Counted from the stretch's first letter, positions 33,991 to 43,295 are shown. The stretch is 64,000 nucleotides of DNA from Lacrimispora sp. 210928-DFI.3.58 (GCF_020554865.1 NZ_JAJCIC010000013.1:1-64000); one strand, 5' to 3'. Numbers and translations are program-made. The notes: a model not told the origin generated them from the sequence alone.

Positions 33991-34684
33991 CCTTTATCCG
34001 GTATCCACAGGCGTGGGTATACCATATATTGACAACATGCTGCAGGAGGAGCAGCTGGAGGTGACGGGAGTCCTGCGCCTTCTTTTAAATCAGACCTTTG
34101 TGCTGGAACGCAAATACGATAAGCGCACAGGCCGCCTCCAGTACACCAGGGAATACCGCATATGCAGTAAGCATCTGGAATTTATCAAAAAGTATTTTTC
34201 TATATTGGGAATCGATGTCATAGAGAGCAGTCATATGGGCATGATCTACATCCAGGGAGAAAATCTGGCAGGTGATAAGCTTCCCCGCCTGGCAACCCTG
34301 TACCTGCTTGCGTTGAAGCTGATCTATGATGAGCAGATGGAGACCGCCTCCACCAGCATCCAGGTCTATACCAGTCTGGGGGAGATCCATGAAAAGCTGG
34401 GGAGCTACCGTTTATTCAGGAAACAGCCTTCGCCCACAGACATCCGCAGGACGGTCACCCTTCTGAAAAAATACCAGATCATCGAGCCGCTGGAGCTCTT
34501 AGAGGATCTGGACAGCGCCAGCCGCCTCATCATCTATCCATGTATCAACGTGGTGCTCATGGGCGATGACATCCGTGCCCTCATAGCCACCTTTGAGGAG
34601 GAAAACGGAGAGCGGATCGAAGAAGGCCCGGAGGAGAGAACAGAGACAGCAGAGGAGGACATTGATGGAACAGATGAAATATAG
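33974..34684 (+). CDS. jetB: JetB-like (MksE-like, DUF4194) protein
   Basis: The 236-residue protein has the DUF4194 layout: LRLLLNQTFVLERKYDK near the start, ICSKHLEFIKKYFSILGIDV, and a winged-helix part TVTLLKKYQIIEPLELL. JetB/MksE proteins are KITE subunits that bind JetA and regulate the SMC-like ATPase. AAAGGAGG precedes the ATG. The start overlaps jetA and the end overlaps jetC by 20 bases, so the three are made together in fixed ratio. The acidic tail (EEGPEERTETAEEDIDG) may be flexible. Confidence 0.85.
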   Translation: MSQENDLYPVSTGVGIPYIDNMLQEEQLEVTGVLRLLLNQTFVLERKYDKRTGRLQYTREYRICSKHLEFIKKYFSILGIDVIESSHMGMIYIQGENLAGDKLPRLATLYLLALKLIYDEQMETASTSIQVYTSLGEIHEKLGSYRLFRKQPSPTDIRRTVTLLKKYQIIEPLELLEDLDSASRLIIYPCINVVLMGDDIRALIATFEEENGERIEEGPEERTETAEEDIDGTDEI

Positions 34685-37600
34685 AGAAGAAGCAGCAGGC
34701 GATGCCTTCCTTTCCTTAAATCGTATCTGCTTGAACAATTGGCATTATATCTCAAAAAAGACACTGAGCTTTAACCGGGAGATCAACTTTTTCACAGGCC
34801 ATTCAGGAAGCGGAAAATCCACGGTGATCGACGCCATGCAGCTGGTGCTCTATGCCAATACTGACGGCCGCGGCTTTTTCAACAAGGCAGCCGCAGATGA
34901 CTCGGACAGGAGCCTGATCGAATACCTGAGGGGAATGGTGAATATCGGTGAGAACAACGAGTTTTCCTACCTGCGGAATCAGAACTTTTCCTCCACCATT
35001 GTCCTGGAGCTCAAGCGTACAGATACCGGACAGTGTCAGTGTGTGGGCATCGTATTCGACGTGGAGACCGCCTCCAACGAGATATCACGCCGCTTCTTCT
35101 GGCACAAGGGACCTCTGTGGGAGAATGAATACCGAACAGGGACGCGTACCATGTCCATTAAGGAGGTGGAGCGCTATCTGGACGCCCATTACGGGAAGGA
35201 GGAGTATTTTGCCACCTCTCACAACGAGAGGTTCCGCCGGGTGCTCTATGACTGCTACCTGGGAGGACTTGACAGCGAGAAATTTCCTCTGCTCTTTAAG
35301 CGTGCCATTCCCTTCCGCATGAATATCAAGCTGGAAGATTTTGTAAAGGAATATATCTGTACGGAGCAGAACATCCACATCGAGGACATGCAGGAGAGCG
35401 TGCTCCAATACGGGCGTATGCGAAAGAAGATCGAGGACACCTGCCATGAGATCGAGGAGCTGACGCAGATCAGACAGGCACACAGGGAGTACGAACAGCT
35501 GGAGGAGAGCATTGAAAAATACACCTGGTTCACAGAACAGCTGGGACTGTTGGACATCAAAGACCAGATACGCCACCAGCGCCTGAAAACAGAAGCAGCG
35601 GAAGAATCCTTAAAGCAGCAGGAGCAGGCCAGGGAGGCGGTAGAGGGGCAGATCGCAGAGCTGACTGCACAGAGCGACGAGCTTCTTTGCCAGATCGCCT
35701 CCACAGGCTATGAGGAGTTAAAGGATCAGCTGGTTTCCTTAAATGAGCTGATCGAGCGCCTGGGCCACAGCGAAGCCAGGTGGCAGAAGACGGCTGCGGC
35801 CTTAAAGCAATGGGAGGAGGAGGAAACAGCCTCCAACCAGACCTTGTGGGATATCGAGGAATTTGAAAAACGCACCATCACACCGGAAGATATGGAACGG
35901 CTGAAAAAATCCCTGGAGGCCATCCGAAGGGACACGGAAAAACAGCGTCAGGAGGCTTCCTCTGCCTTAAACAGCTTAAAGAAGCAGGAAAAACAGCTTC
36001 TTGAGGAGCTGGAGCAGCTTCGCAGCGGAAGCAAGGCCTATCCGCGCCATCTGGAACAGGCCCGTTCCTATATCCAGCGCCGCCTTCTGGAAGAAACCGG
36101 AAAGGGTGTGGAGGTATACGTGCTGGCTGATCTTCTGGACGTGCAGAAGGAAGAGTGGAGAAATGCTGTGGAGGGCTATCTTGGAAGCAACAAGCTGAAC
36201 CTGGTGGTTCCTCCGGGATATGCAAAGGCCGCCATTCAGATCTATGGGGAGCTGGACAAGGAAAAATACCACAGCATCGCCGTCCTGGACACAGAGAAGG
36301 CCTCTGCCTATAAGGCATCCCCGCAGCAGGGCTCTCTTTCTGAGGAGGTGGCAGTAAAAGAGTCCTATCTCCGCCCCTATGTGGATTTCCTCCTGGGAAA
36401 GGTCATAAAATGCCGCAGCACAGAGGAGCTTCGGAACTGCCAGATCGGCATCACGCCAGACTGTCTTTTATACCACAGCTTCCGGCTGCAGTATATTAAT
36501 CCGGATAATTATACAAAATATGCCTATATCGGAAAGGACAGCCTGCGAAGGCGCATACGGCTCTTAGAGCAGGAGCTGGAGAACCTTAGGACGGGCCGGC
36601 TTCCCCAGGAGGAGATCATAAAGGACTGCGGGCGCATTATGGGATTAGAATATCTTTCCGGTGATACCGGGGAATACCTGCAGTGGCTTGAGGATATCCG
36701 GATATGGCAGGAAAAGCGGAAGGACAAGAAACGGCTGGCAGACAAGCTGGAGCGCTTAAAGGCCCAGAATGTGTCAAAGCTGGAGGAGGAGAGGTCTTCC
36801 CTCACTGCCCTCTGCGATGGAAAGAAACGGGAGAGGGACAGCCTCCAGGAGCTGATCGCAAACCGCCGTCAGGAAATTCTCCATCTGCGTGAAAGTGCAG
36901 GTCAGCTGGAGGCCCTTCTTCTGGAAAGGGAGAGGGCGGCCGCCTTAGCAGATGTCCCCGGAAAAGAGCAGTACGATAAGGAGCTTTCGGCCTATCTCTC
37001 CGCCAAAGACAATCCGCGCTACGACAGAGAACGAGAGGCATACAGCGAAAAATGCCTGAAGCTCTACCAAAAGCGGGATAACGCAAGGGAGCGGCTTTTA
37101 AGCGTGCGTGGAGAATACCTGCGCCGGTATCCCAGCCGCAATTTTTCTTTAAGCGCCAGGGACAACGCGGCCTATGACCGCCTTCTCGACGCTCTTTCCT
37201 GCGACCGGCTGGAGGATTACAGAAAAAGGGCGGCCGAGCAGGCAAAGGCGGCCGTCCTCCACTTTAAAGATGACTTCATATATAAGATCCGAAGCGCCAT
37301 CAAGGAGGCCATGGTACGGGGAGATGAGTTAAACCGCATCTTAAGCCGGCTGGATTTCGGAAAGGACCGCTACCAGTTTGTGATCACAAAAAGCCGCGGG
37401 GCAGAGGGCCGCTATTATGACATGTTCATGGATGAGGCCCTGGAGGTCAATCCCTCTGATCTGAGCCAGTCCTTTGAGAACCAGATGAATCTGTTCACCA
37501 TGGAGCATGAGAACCAGTACGGCGAACAGATGAATGAACTGATCAGTATGTTCATTCCGCCGGAAAATGCTACGGCAGAGGAGATGGAGGAGGCAAAGCG

Positions 37601-38063
37601 GAACATGGAACGGTATGCGGATTACCGCACCTACCTTTCCTTTGACATGCAGCAGCTCATACAAAATGAGGACGAGGTCATAAAAATACGCTTAAGCAGG
37701 ATGATAAAGAAGAATTCCGGCGGCGAGGGCCAGAACCCCTTATACGTAGCTCTTCTTGCCAGCTTTGCCCAAGCCTACCGCATTAACCAGACAGGCCGCT
37801 TAAGGAGCCATCCCACCATACGCCTGGTGGTACTGGACGAGGCCTTTTCCAAAATGGATGCGGAAAAGGTGGCCAGCTGTATCGAGCTGATCCGGGGGCT
37901 GGGCTTCCAGGCTATCATCAGCGCCACCAACGACAAGATACAGAACTATGTGGAGAATGTAGACAAGACCTTTGTATTTGCAAATCCCAATAAGAAATCC
38001 ATCTCCATCCAGGAGTTTGAGCGGAGGCAGTTTAAGGATCTCATAAAGGATCTGGAGTTTTAA
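34665..38063 (+). CDS. jetC: JetC-like (MksB-like) SMC ATPase
   Basis: The 1132-residue chain has Walker A GHSGSGKST at residues 45-53, a long coiled coil with a central globular hinge-like part, the ABC signature NSGGEGQNPLYVALLASFA near 1017 and Walker B LVVLDEAFSKMD near 1055. This is the JetC/MksB ATPase, which with JetA and JetB extrudes DNA loops. In Wadjet, JetD then cuts the trapped plasmid. The ATG at 34665 follows GAGGAGG and overlaps jetB. No JetD (toprim nuclease) gene follows; the next gene, after 137 bases and a new promoter, is a siroheme reductase. Confidence 0.9.
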   Translation: MEQMKYREEAAGDAFLSLNRICLNNWHYISKKTLSFNREINFFTGHSGSGKSTVIDAMQLVLYANTDGRGFFNKAAADDSDRSLIEYLRGMVNIGENNEFSYLRNQNFSSTIVLELKRTDTGQCQCVGIVFDVETASNEISRRFFWHKGPLWENEYRTGTRTMSIKEVERYLDAHYGKEEYFATSHNERFRRVLYDCYLGGLDSEKFPLLFKRAIPFRMNIKLEDFVKEYICTEQNIHIEDMQESVLQYGRMRKKIEDTCHEIEELTQIRQAHREYEQLEESIEKYTWFTEQLGLLDIKDQIRHQRLKTEAAEESLKQQEQAREAVEGQIAELTAQSDELLCQIASTGYEELKDQLVSLNELIERLGHSEARWQKTAAALKQWEEEETASNQTLWDIEEFEKRTITPEDMERLKKSLEAIRRDTEKQRQEASSALNSLKKQEKQLLEELEQLRSGSKAYPRHLEQARSYIQRRLLEETGKGVEVYVLADLLDVQKEEWRNAVEGYLGSNKLNLVVPPGYAKAAIQIYGELDKEKYHSIAVLDTEKASAYKASPQQGSLSEEVAVKESYLRPYVDFLLGKVIKCRSTEELRNCQIGITPDCLLYHSFRLQYINPDNYTKYAYIGKDSLRRRIRLLEQELENLRTGRLPQEEIIKDCGRIMGLEYLSGDTGEYLQWLEDIRIWQEKRKDKKRLADKLERLKAQNVSKLEEERSSLTALCDGKKRERDSLQELIANRRQEILHLRESAGQLEALLLERERAAALADVPGKEQYDKELSAYLSAKDNPRYDREREAYSEKCLKLYQKRDNARERLLSVRGEYLRRYPSRNFSLSARDNAAYDRLLDALSCDRLEDYRKRAAEQAKAAVLHFKDDFIYKIRSAIKEAMVRGDELNRILSRLDFGKDRYQFVITKSRGAEGRYYDMFMDEALEVNPSDLSQSFENQMNLFTMEHENQYGEQMNELISMFIPPENATAEEMEEAKRNMERYADYRTYLSFDMQQLIQNEDEVIKIRLSRMIKKNSGGEGQNPLYVALLASFAQAYRINQTGRLRSHPTIRLVVLDEAFSKMDAEKVASCIELIRGLGFQAIISATNDKIQNYVENVDKTFVFANPNKKSISIQEFERRQFKDLIKDLEF

Positions 38064-38114
38064 GAGGGGAGGTAACTGTGAGGGGACCAAACAGTTACGA
38101 GAGGAGAAAATCCG

Positions 38115-38143
38115 TTGACTCCCCCCAAAAACCGTGCTATATT
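38115..38143 (+). promoter_or_regulatory. Promoter for the nitrite/sulfite reductase gene
   Basis: TTGACT (38115-38120) and TATATT (38138-38143) are 17 bases apart, with a TG one base before the -10. A 7-bp leader hairpin, AAAGCCC/GGGCTTT (38162-38182), follows before the ribosome site. This cuts the reductase off from jetC. Confidence 0.75.
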
Positions 38144-38200
38144 TTTTTTAGAAAATGGAAGAAAGCCCCTATAAAGGGCTTTAGGAAAGGAAGAGAAACT

Positions 38201-39754
38201 ATGCCAGCAGAAACCATTACCCCCAGCCAGTGGAAGGAAGATTACAAGGACTTTGCGGAAGCAACAAGAAAATTTTACGCAAAGGAAATTGATGCGAAAA
38301 CATACAAGGGAATCTCCGGAGGCTTTGGAAGCTATGCCCAAAAGGGCGGGGCGGCAAGCATGCTCCGTCTCAGGATGCCCGGCGGCCGCATCAATAAGGA
38401 TAAGCTGAAATTTATTGCAGATTCCATTGAAACCTATCACATTGACAAAGTGCATTTTACCACCTGTCAGACAGTGCAGCTCCACAATTTAAATGAGAGC
38501 ACCGTCTGCACCCTGGCGGTGGAGGCTCTTTCCCACGGCATCGTCACCCGCGGCGGCGGCGGTGATTTCCCCAGAAATGTCATGGTATCTCCGCTGGCAG
38601 GAGTGGAGGAGGGAGAGTATTTCGACGTCCTTCCCTATGCCATGAAGGCCTCGGATTTCCTTATGGGTTATATCCGCGGGCCGAAGCTTCCCAGAAAGCT
38701 AAAGGTTTGCTTCTCCAATACACCGAAAAACGTGCCCCATGCAACCTTCCGTGACCTGGGCTTTGTGGCAAGGCCTGACGGCAGATTTGATGTCTACAGC
38801 GCAGGCGGCCTGGGCAACCGTCCGGCCTTTGGCGTAAAGGTAGCAGAGGCAGTGGAGCCCTCCAGGATCCTCTACTATATCCAGGCCATGTACGAGACCT
38901 TCCTTGCCTACGGAAACTACGAGAACAGGGCAAAGGCCAGGACGCGCTTTATGCAGGAGGCCTTAGGTGGACCTGAAAACTACAAAAAGGCCTATCTGGA
39001 AAAGCTGGATGGCGTGATGGCATCCGGCCGTGATCTCACTCTCACAGCAGAGGAGATGCCAGTGACAAAGAAGGGCGAGGGAGAGGCACCGAAAAACCGC
39101 CGCATCCTGGCCCAGAAGCAGCCGGGACTCTACACTGTGAAATATCATCCCGTAGGCGGAAGCCCGAAGCCGGAATTTTTTGGAAACCTTTACCAGGTGA
39201 TCAAGGATATGGACCAGGTAGAGCTGAGGCTTTCACCGGACGAGGCTCTCTATATCATAAACTGCACAGCCCCGGAGGCAGAGCAGGTGCTTGAAGTCAC
39301 AGCAGACAGCGCATCCACCACCTTTGAGGAGTCGGTGGCATGTATCGGCGCATCCATCTGCCAGCAGGGCGTCCGGGATTCCCAGGGCCTGATAAAGAAG
39401 CTGGTGGAGATGGAGCAGGCAGAGGGCTTTGCAGACGGCATCCTTCCGCAGATCCACATTTCCGGCTGTCCGTCCTCCTGTGGAACACACCAGACAGGCA
39501 TCCTGGGCTTCCACGGCGGCGTCAAGGTGATCGATAAGGTGGCAAAGCCTGCCTTTACCCTTCATTTTGGGGGCTGTGACCTTCAGGATAAGGAACGCAT
39601 GGGCGACCAGCTGGGCGTAATGCTGGAGGAAAATATCCCTTCCTTCCTGCGCACCCTTGGCCAGGCAGTTGCAGCCAGCGGAAAGGACTTTGAGGGCTGG
39701 CTTTCTGAGAATCCGGAGGGCGTAAGGGAGCTGGCAGCGGGCTATCTTTGCTGA
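38201..39754 (+). CDS. Siroheme-containing ferredoxin nitrite/sulfite reductase
   Basis: This 517-residue enzyme has the two-repeat NirA/CysI fold. HFTTCQTVQLHN holds siroheme-pocket residues. The iron-sulfur/siroheme cysteines are in CIGASICQQGVRDSQG and ISGCPSSCGTHQTGILGF, the C-x5-C and C-x3-C pattern. It reduces nitrite to ammonia or sulfite to sulfide by six electrons from ferredoxin. The ATG at 38201 has AGGAAAGGAAG upstream. Siroheme precursors can come from the genes at 24.8-28.0 kb. Choice between nitrite and sulfite is not possible from sequence alone. Confidence 0.88.
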   Translation: MPAETITPSQWKEDYKDFAEATRKFYAKEIDAKTYKGISGGFGSYAQKGGAASMLRLRMPGGRINKDKLKFIADSIETYHIDKVHFTTCQTVQLHNLNESTVCTLAVEALSHGIVTRGGGGDFPRNVMVSPLAGVEEGEYFDVLPYAMKASDFLMGYIRGPKLPRKLKVCFSNTPKNVPHATFRDLGFVARPDGRFDVYSAGGLGNRPAFGVKVAEAVEPSRILYYIQAMYETFLAYGNYENRAKARTRFMQEALGGPENYKKAYLEKLDGVMASGRDLTLTAEEMPVTKKGEGEAPKNRRILAQKQPGLYTVKYHPVGGSPKPEFFGNLYQVIKDMDQVELRLSPDEALYIINCTAPEAEQVLEVTADSASTTFEESVACIGASICQQGVRDSQGLIKKLVEMEQAEGFADGILPQIHISGCPSSCGTHQTGILGFHGGVKVIDKVAKPAFTLHFGGCDLQDKERMGDQLGVMLEENIPSFLRTLGQAVAASGKDFEGWLSENPEGVRELAAGYLC

Positions 39755-39794
39755 TGCGGCAAGGTGCCTTTATAAAATGAAATATTGTTTTTTA

Positions 39795-39830
39795 AACAGC
39801 CGGAGTGCCAGAAAGCCTCTGGCTGTTTTC
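39795..39830 (+). terminator. Terminator after the reductase gene
   Basis: AAACAGCCGGAG (39795-39806) pairs with CTCTGGCTGTTTT (39818-39830), with the T-run partly in the stem. Confidence 0.75.
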
Positions 39831-39862
39831 TGTTCCGGGAGACCCGTTCATAAAAAATTCAT

Positions 39863-39891
39863 TTGCAAATGATTTCCAGATGTACTAAAAT
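39863..39891 (+). promoter_or_regulatory. Promoter for citrate synthase
   Basis: TTGCAA (39863-39868) and TAAAAT (39886-39891) are 17 bases apart. The start codon follows at 39946 after a leader of about 50 bases. Confidence 0.6.
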
Positions 39892-39945
39892 AGATACAAT
39901 ACGTTGCTGATAGGAGGATAACATTATCGAAAGGAGAATACGTGT

Positions 39946-41304
39946 ATGATTCAGACAAAGGATTTTATGGACAACCTGGGGCATTGGGCAGATATCTGCC
40001 TGAATGACGACAGGATCGATCTGGGGCTCTATGAAAAGTATGATGTGAAGAGAGGGCTCCGTGACAAAAACGGAAACGGCGTTGTGGCCGGTCTCACAAA
40101 GGTTTCAAAGATCGAAGCACATAAGATGGTAGACGGCGTAAAAACCCCCTGTGAGGGAAAGCTCTTCTACCGGGGCTACAATATCAATGACCTGATCAGC
40201 GGTGTCGTAAAGGACAGGCGTTTTGGCTTTGAGGAGATCAGCTATCTGCTGCTGTTCGGCGAGCTGCCAAATGCGAAGGAGCTTAAGCAATTTACAGACA
40301 GCCTGGCCTACAGCCGCACCCTTCCGACGAATTTTGTGCGGGACGTGGTAATGAAGGCTCCCACAAAGGATATGATGATGTCCTTAAGCAAGAGCATTCT
40401 TACCCTTGCATCCTATGATGAGATGGCTTGGGACATTTCAGTTCCTAATGTGCTGCGCCAATGCCTGATGCTCATCAGCGTCATGCCTATGTTAGCCGCT
40501 TATGGCTATCATGCCTACAATCACTATGAGCGGGATGGAAGCATGTACATCCACCGTCCCGATGAGAACCTGTCTACGGCTGAAAACCTGCTTCGCCTGC
40601 TGCGGCCTGATATGAAGTATTCTATGGTAGAAGCCTCTGTTCTGGATCTGGCGCTTATCCTCCATATGGAGCATGGAGGCGGCAACAATTCCACCTTTAC
40701 AACCCATGTAGTTACATCCTCCGGAACGGACACCTATTCCGTTATTTCTGCTGCCCTTGCCTCCCTCAAGGGGCCAAAACACGGCGGGGCCAACATCAAA
40801 GTGGTGGAAATGATGGAGGATCTCAAGGGCGAAGTCCGGGATCTGAAGGACAGGGACGAGGTGGAAAGCTACCTAAAAAAGCTGCTCCACAAGGAGGCCT
40901 TTGACAAAAAGGGCCTGATCTACGGCATGGGCCATGCGGTCTACTCCAAATCAGATCCACGTGCGGAGATCTTTAAGCGCTTTGTACGCCAGCTCTCTGA
41001 GGAAAAGGGGCGTGTGGATGATTTTGAGCTCTACTCTATGATCGAGGAGCTGGGGCCAAAGGTGATCGCAGGCGAACGCCGCATGTATAAGGGTGTCAGC
41101 GCCAATGTGGACTTCTACAGCGGTTTTGTTTACAGCATGCTTGACATCCCCGTAGAAATGTTCACCCCGATATTCGCCATTGCAAGGATCGTGGGCTGGA
41201 GCGCCCACCGCATCGAAGAGCTGATCAACATGGACAAGATCATCCGCCCTGCTTACACCAGCGTGATGAAGGAGGAGGAGTACCGGCCTTTAAGCGAGCG
41301 GTAA
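39946..41304 (+). CDS. gltA: Citrate synthase
   Basis: The enzyme condenses oxaloacetate and acetyl-CoA. HMEHGGGNNSTFTTHVV, GPKHGGAN and YGMGHAVYSKSDPRAE carry the active-site histidines, and VSANVDFYSGFVY the catalytic aspartate. It is 452 residues, of the longer type common in Clostridia. GAAAGGAG precedes the ATG. Its own promoter and the lack of other cycle genes nearby suggest a stand-alone role in glutamate precursor supply in an anaerobe. Confidence 0.95.
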   Translation: MIQTKDFMDNLGHWADICLNDDRIDLGLYEKYDVKRGLRDKNGNGVVAGLTKVSKIEAHKMVDGVKTPCEGKLFYRGYNINDLISGVVKDRRFGFEEISYLLLFGELPNAKELKQFTDSLAYSRTLPTNFVRDVVMKAPTKDMMMSLSKSILTLASYDEMAWDISVPNVLRQCLMLISVMPMLAAYGYHAYNHYERDGSMYIHRPDENLSTAENLLRLLRPDMKYSMVEASVLDLALILHMEHGGGNNSTFTTHVVTSSGTDTYSVISAALASLKGPKHGGANIKVVEMMEDLKGEVRDLKDRDEVESYLKKLLHKEAFDKKGLIYGMGHAVYSKSDPRAEIFKRFVRQLSEEKGRVDDFELYSMIEELGPKVIAGERRMYKGVSANVDFYSGFVYSMLDIPVEMFTPIFAIARIVGWSAHRIEELINMDKIIRPAYTSVMKEEEYRPLSER

Positions 41305-41404
41305 TTTTTTCTGCTTCCTTTTCATAGAGACCTGGTGTATAATGTCCATGTGAACAGTAACGGATCGGCTCAATGATCAGACAACATCTGTTTAGGAGGA
41401 TACA

Positions 41405-42880
41405 ATGGGATTATTTTCATTTGGCAAGAAGAAATTAACAGAGGGCTTTGAGTTTTCCATCGAGGAAACCTTTGCCCTAAAGGACAATAACAGCATCGTT
41501 GTTACAGGAAAGCTCAGCCAGGGCAGGTTTATCCCTGGGACAATGGCGGTCTGCCTGGATGCAGACAGGCGGCCGGTATTCCGCTGCCGCATCGAGGGCA
41601 TCGAGCAGGGGACGAAAATCTTAAAGATCGCTACGGCGGACGCAAAGGGAACCTACGGCTCACGCTACGGCCTGAAGCTGGGCGGCGTAAAAAGGGAGCA
41701 GGTGCCGGAGGAGGGCGTTCTCGTCACCGAGACAGAGGAGCTGTTAGAGGAGCTGAAGGAGAGGATGGATGAGCTGGCAGTCCAGGCCAGAGCGCGCGCC
41801 CAGGCCCGGGTGGAGAAAACAACTGCACCAGAAACCGAAGCAGAGGATCCCATGGCTGCAGCCAGACATGAAGCAGCCCAAAGGGAAGAAGAGAGAAAAC
41901 GGGCGGAGGAGATGGCCGGCCCCTTGGGCTATGAGCGTGAGGAGGAGCTGGCTGCCCTGCTTGCGGGAGATGCCGTGGACACTGCAAAGCTTGCAAAGCT
42001 CACCATTCAGGAGAGCATTTTCCTGCTCTGCAGGCTCCAGAGCGCCAACCGCCGCAGTCCGGTAGAGCATTACGAGGAAAAGGGACAGACCCTGTTTACG
42101 GAGATCCTGGAGAAGCTGCGCAGTGCAGACTCCCTGTTCGTACTCCTGGATGAGGGCTCCAGCCTTCCATTTATTCTGGGAGATACGGTGGATGTGTACT
42201 CCACAAAGGAGCTGGCAGTCCAGGCGGCCTCCTTCTATGAGAAGCAGTACCGCCACCTTCTTGTAAAAGAGGTGCCGAAGGGCAGAACTGATCTTCCTGG
42301 GAGACTCAGCCTCTTTGCGTGGCTTTATTACCTGGGCATGGAGCGTATCCTGGTGGACAACGGCTCCTACCAGCTGATCGTAAAGAGAGCCGACATCCTG
42401 CCGTCCGCCGCAGAGACGGCTGCAAAGGACGCTGTCCCCGTATGCAATCCCTCTTTCCGTTTCGCTATGGCCGATTTCCTGGAGGAGACCAGATGGCATG
42501 TGGACTACCCGGAGCGTGAGGAGAACATCAAGACGAAAAATGAGCGCATGATGAAGGAGCTGAAAAAGGCCCGCTTCCTGGTGCCCATGAAATACGAGGG
42601 CGGGGCCTTAAAGCGTGGAGAGAACCACATTTCCCTGTCAAAGGGAGGCTCCATGACCTTCCCGAAGGTCCAGAACAACAAGGGGACCTATTTCCTTCCA
42701 TTATTCACTGACTGGCCTGAGTTCCAGAGGGCCTACCGGAAAGAGGAGTGGAGCGCCACGGTATTTACCATCAACGATGGCATCCACGTGGCAGGAAAAG
42801 ACGGAATCGTCATCAATCCGCTGACCGAAAATCTTGTCATTAAGAACGAAATGTTCGCAGAAATAAAAGAATCGCATTAA
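41405..42880 (+). CDS. SseB-like protein with an EF-Tu domain 2-like N-terminus
   Basis: The 491-residue protein has three parts. Residues about 12-105 (FSIEETFALKDNNSIVVTGK ... GQFIPG-like turn, IEGIEQGTKILK) resemble the beta-barrel domain 2 of translation GTPases, but no GTPase domain is present. A charged helical linker of Glu/Ala/Arg runs about 115-180. The C-terminal part (KARFLVPMKYEG ... TYFLPLFTDWPEFQRAY) matches the SseB N-terminal domain fold. AGGAGG is upstream, and TATAAT (41338-41343) may be its -10. Its function is unknown. A 12-bp palindrome follows its stop and overlaps the next promoter. Confidence 0.75.
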   Translation: MGLFSFGKKKLTEGFEFSIEETFALKDNNSIVVTGKLSQGRFIPGTMAVCLDADRRPVFRCRIEGIEQGTKILKIATADAKGTYGSRYGLKLGGVKREQVPEEGVLVTETEELLEELKERMDELAVQARARAQARVEKTTAPETEAEDPMAAARHEAAQREEERKRAEEMAGPLGYEREEELAALLAGDAVDTAKLAKLTIQESIFLLCRLQSANRRSPVEHYEEKGQTLFTEILEKLRSADSLFVLLDEGSSLPFILGDTVDVYSTKELAVQAASFYEKQYRHLLVKEVPKGRTDLPGRLSLFAWLYYLGMERILVDNGSYQLIVKRADILPSAAETAAKDAVPVCNPSFRFAMADFLEETRWHVDYPEREENIKTKNERMMKELKKARFLVPMKYEGGALKRGENHISLSKGGSMTFPKVQNNKGTYFLPLFTDWPEFQRAYRKEEWSATVFTINDGIHVAGKDGIVINPLTENLVIKNEMFAEIKESH

Positions 42881-42884
42881 TTTT

Positions 42885-42916
42885 CATATTGTCAAGGAAA
42901 AATGCTTGACAATATG
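42885..42916. promoter_or_regulatory. 12-bp perfect palindrome overlapping the ylxM -35 box
   Basis: CATATTGTCAAG (42885-42896) and CTTGACAATATG (42905-42916) are perfect complements with an 8-base spacer. The right arm contains the TTGACA -35 element of the next promoter. It may be an operator; as a terminator it would lack a T-run. Confidence 0.65.
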
Positions 42917-42934
42917 GAGCCCATCGTGTATGAT
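42906..42934 (+). promoter_or_regulatory. Promoter for the ylxM-ffh operon
   Basis: Consensus TTGACA (42906-42911) and TATGAT (42929-42934) are 17 bases apart, with TG directly before the -10. The ylxM start at 42951 lies very close downstream, so the leader is about 10 bases with its ribosome site AGGTGG at 42940-42945. Confidence 0.78.
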
Positions 42935-42950
42935 ATCACAGGTGGTTGAA

Positions 42951-43295
42951 ATGGAAAAGATTGTGGCACAAGGATTGCTTTATGATTTTTATGGAGAACT
43001 GCTCACGGAGCATCAGCGCCGTATCTATGAGGCTGCGGTTTTTGATGATCTGTCTCCCAGCGAGATTGCAAAAGAGCAGGGGATCAGCCGTCAGGGTGTC
43101 CATGATCTGATGAAGCGGTGTGATAAGATACTGGAGGATTACGAGGCAAAGCTCCATCTGGTTGCCAAATTTCTGAAGATCAGGGATATGGCCGAGGAGG
43201 TCAAGACTCTGGCCGGCGAATGTGCCCGCACAAAGAATATGGACCTGATCGGGCAGATCTGGGAGATATCAGACAAGATCACCAGCACACTCTAG
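42951..43295 (+). CDS. ylxM: YlxM, SRP-associated helix-turn-helix protein
   Basis: The 114-residue protein has a sigma-region-4-like HTH: LTEHQRRIYEAAVFDDLSPS, then EIAKEQGISRQGVHDLMKR. YlxM is nearly always next to ffh in Firmicutes and has been reported to bind SRP and modulate its GTPase cycle. I use the ATG at 42951, with AGGTGG upstream, rather than a TTG at 42906 that lies in the -35 box. It is 27 bases before ffh. Confidence 0.9.
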   Translation: MEKIVAQGLLYDFYGELLTEHQRRIYEAAVFDDLSPSEIAKEQGISRQGVHDLMKRCDKILEDYEAKLHLVAKFLKIRDMAEEVKTLAGECARTKNMDLIGQIWEISDKITSTL

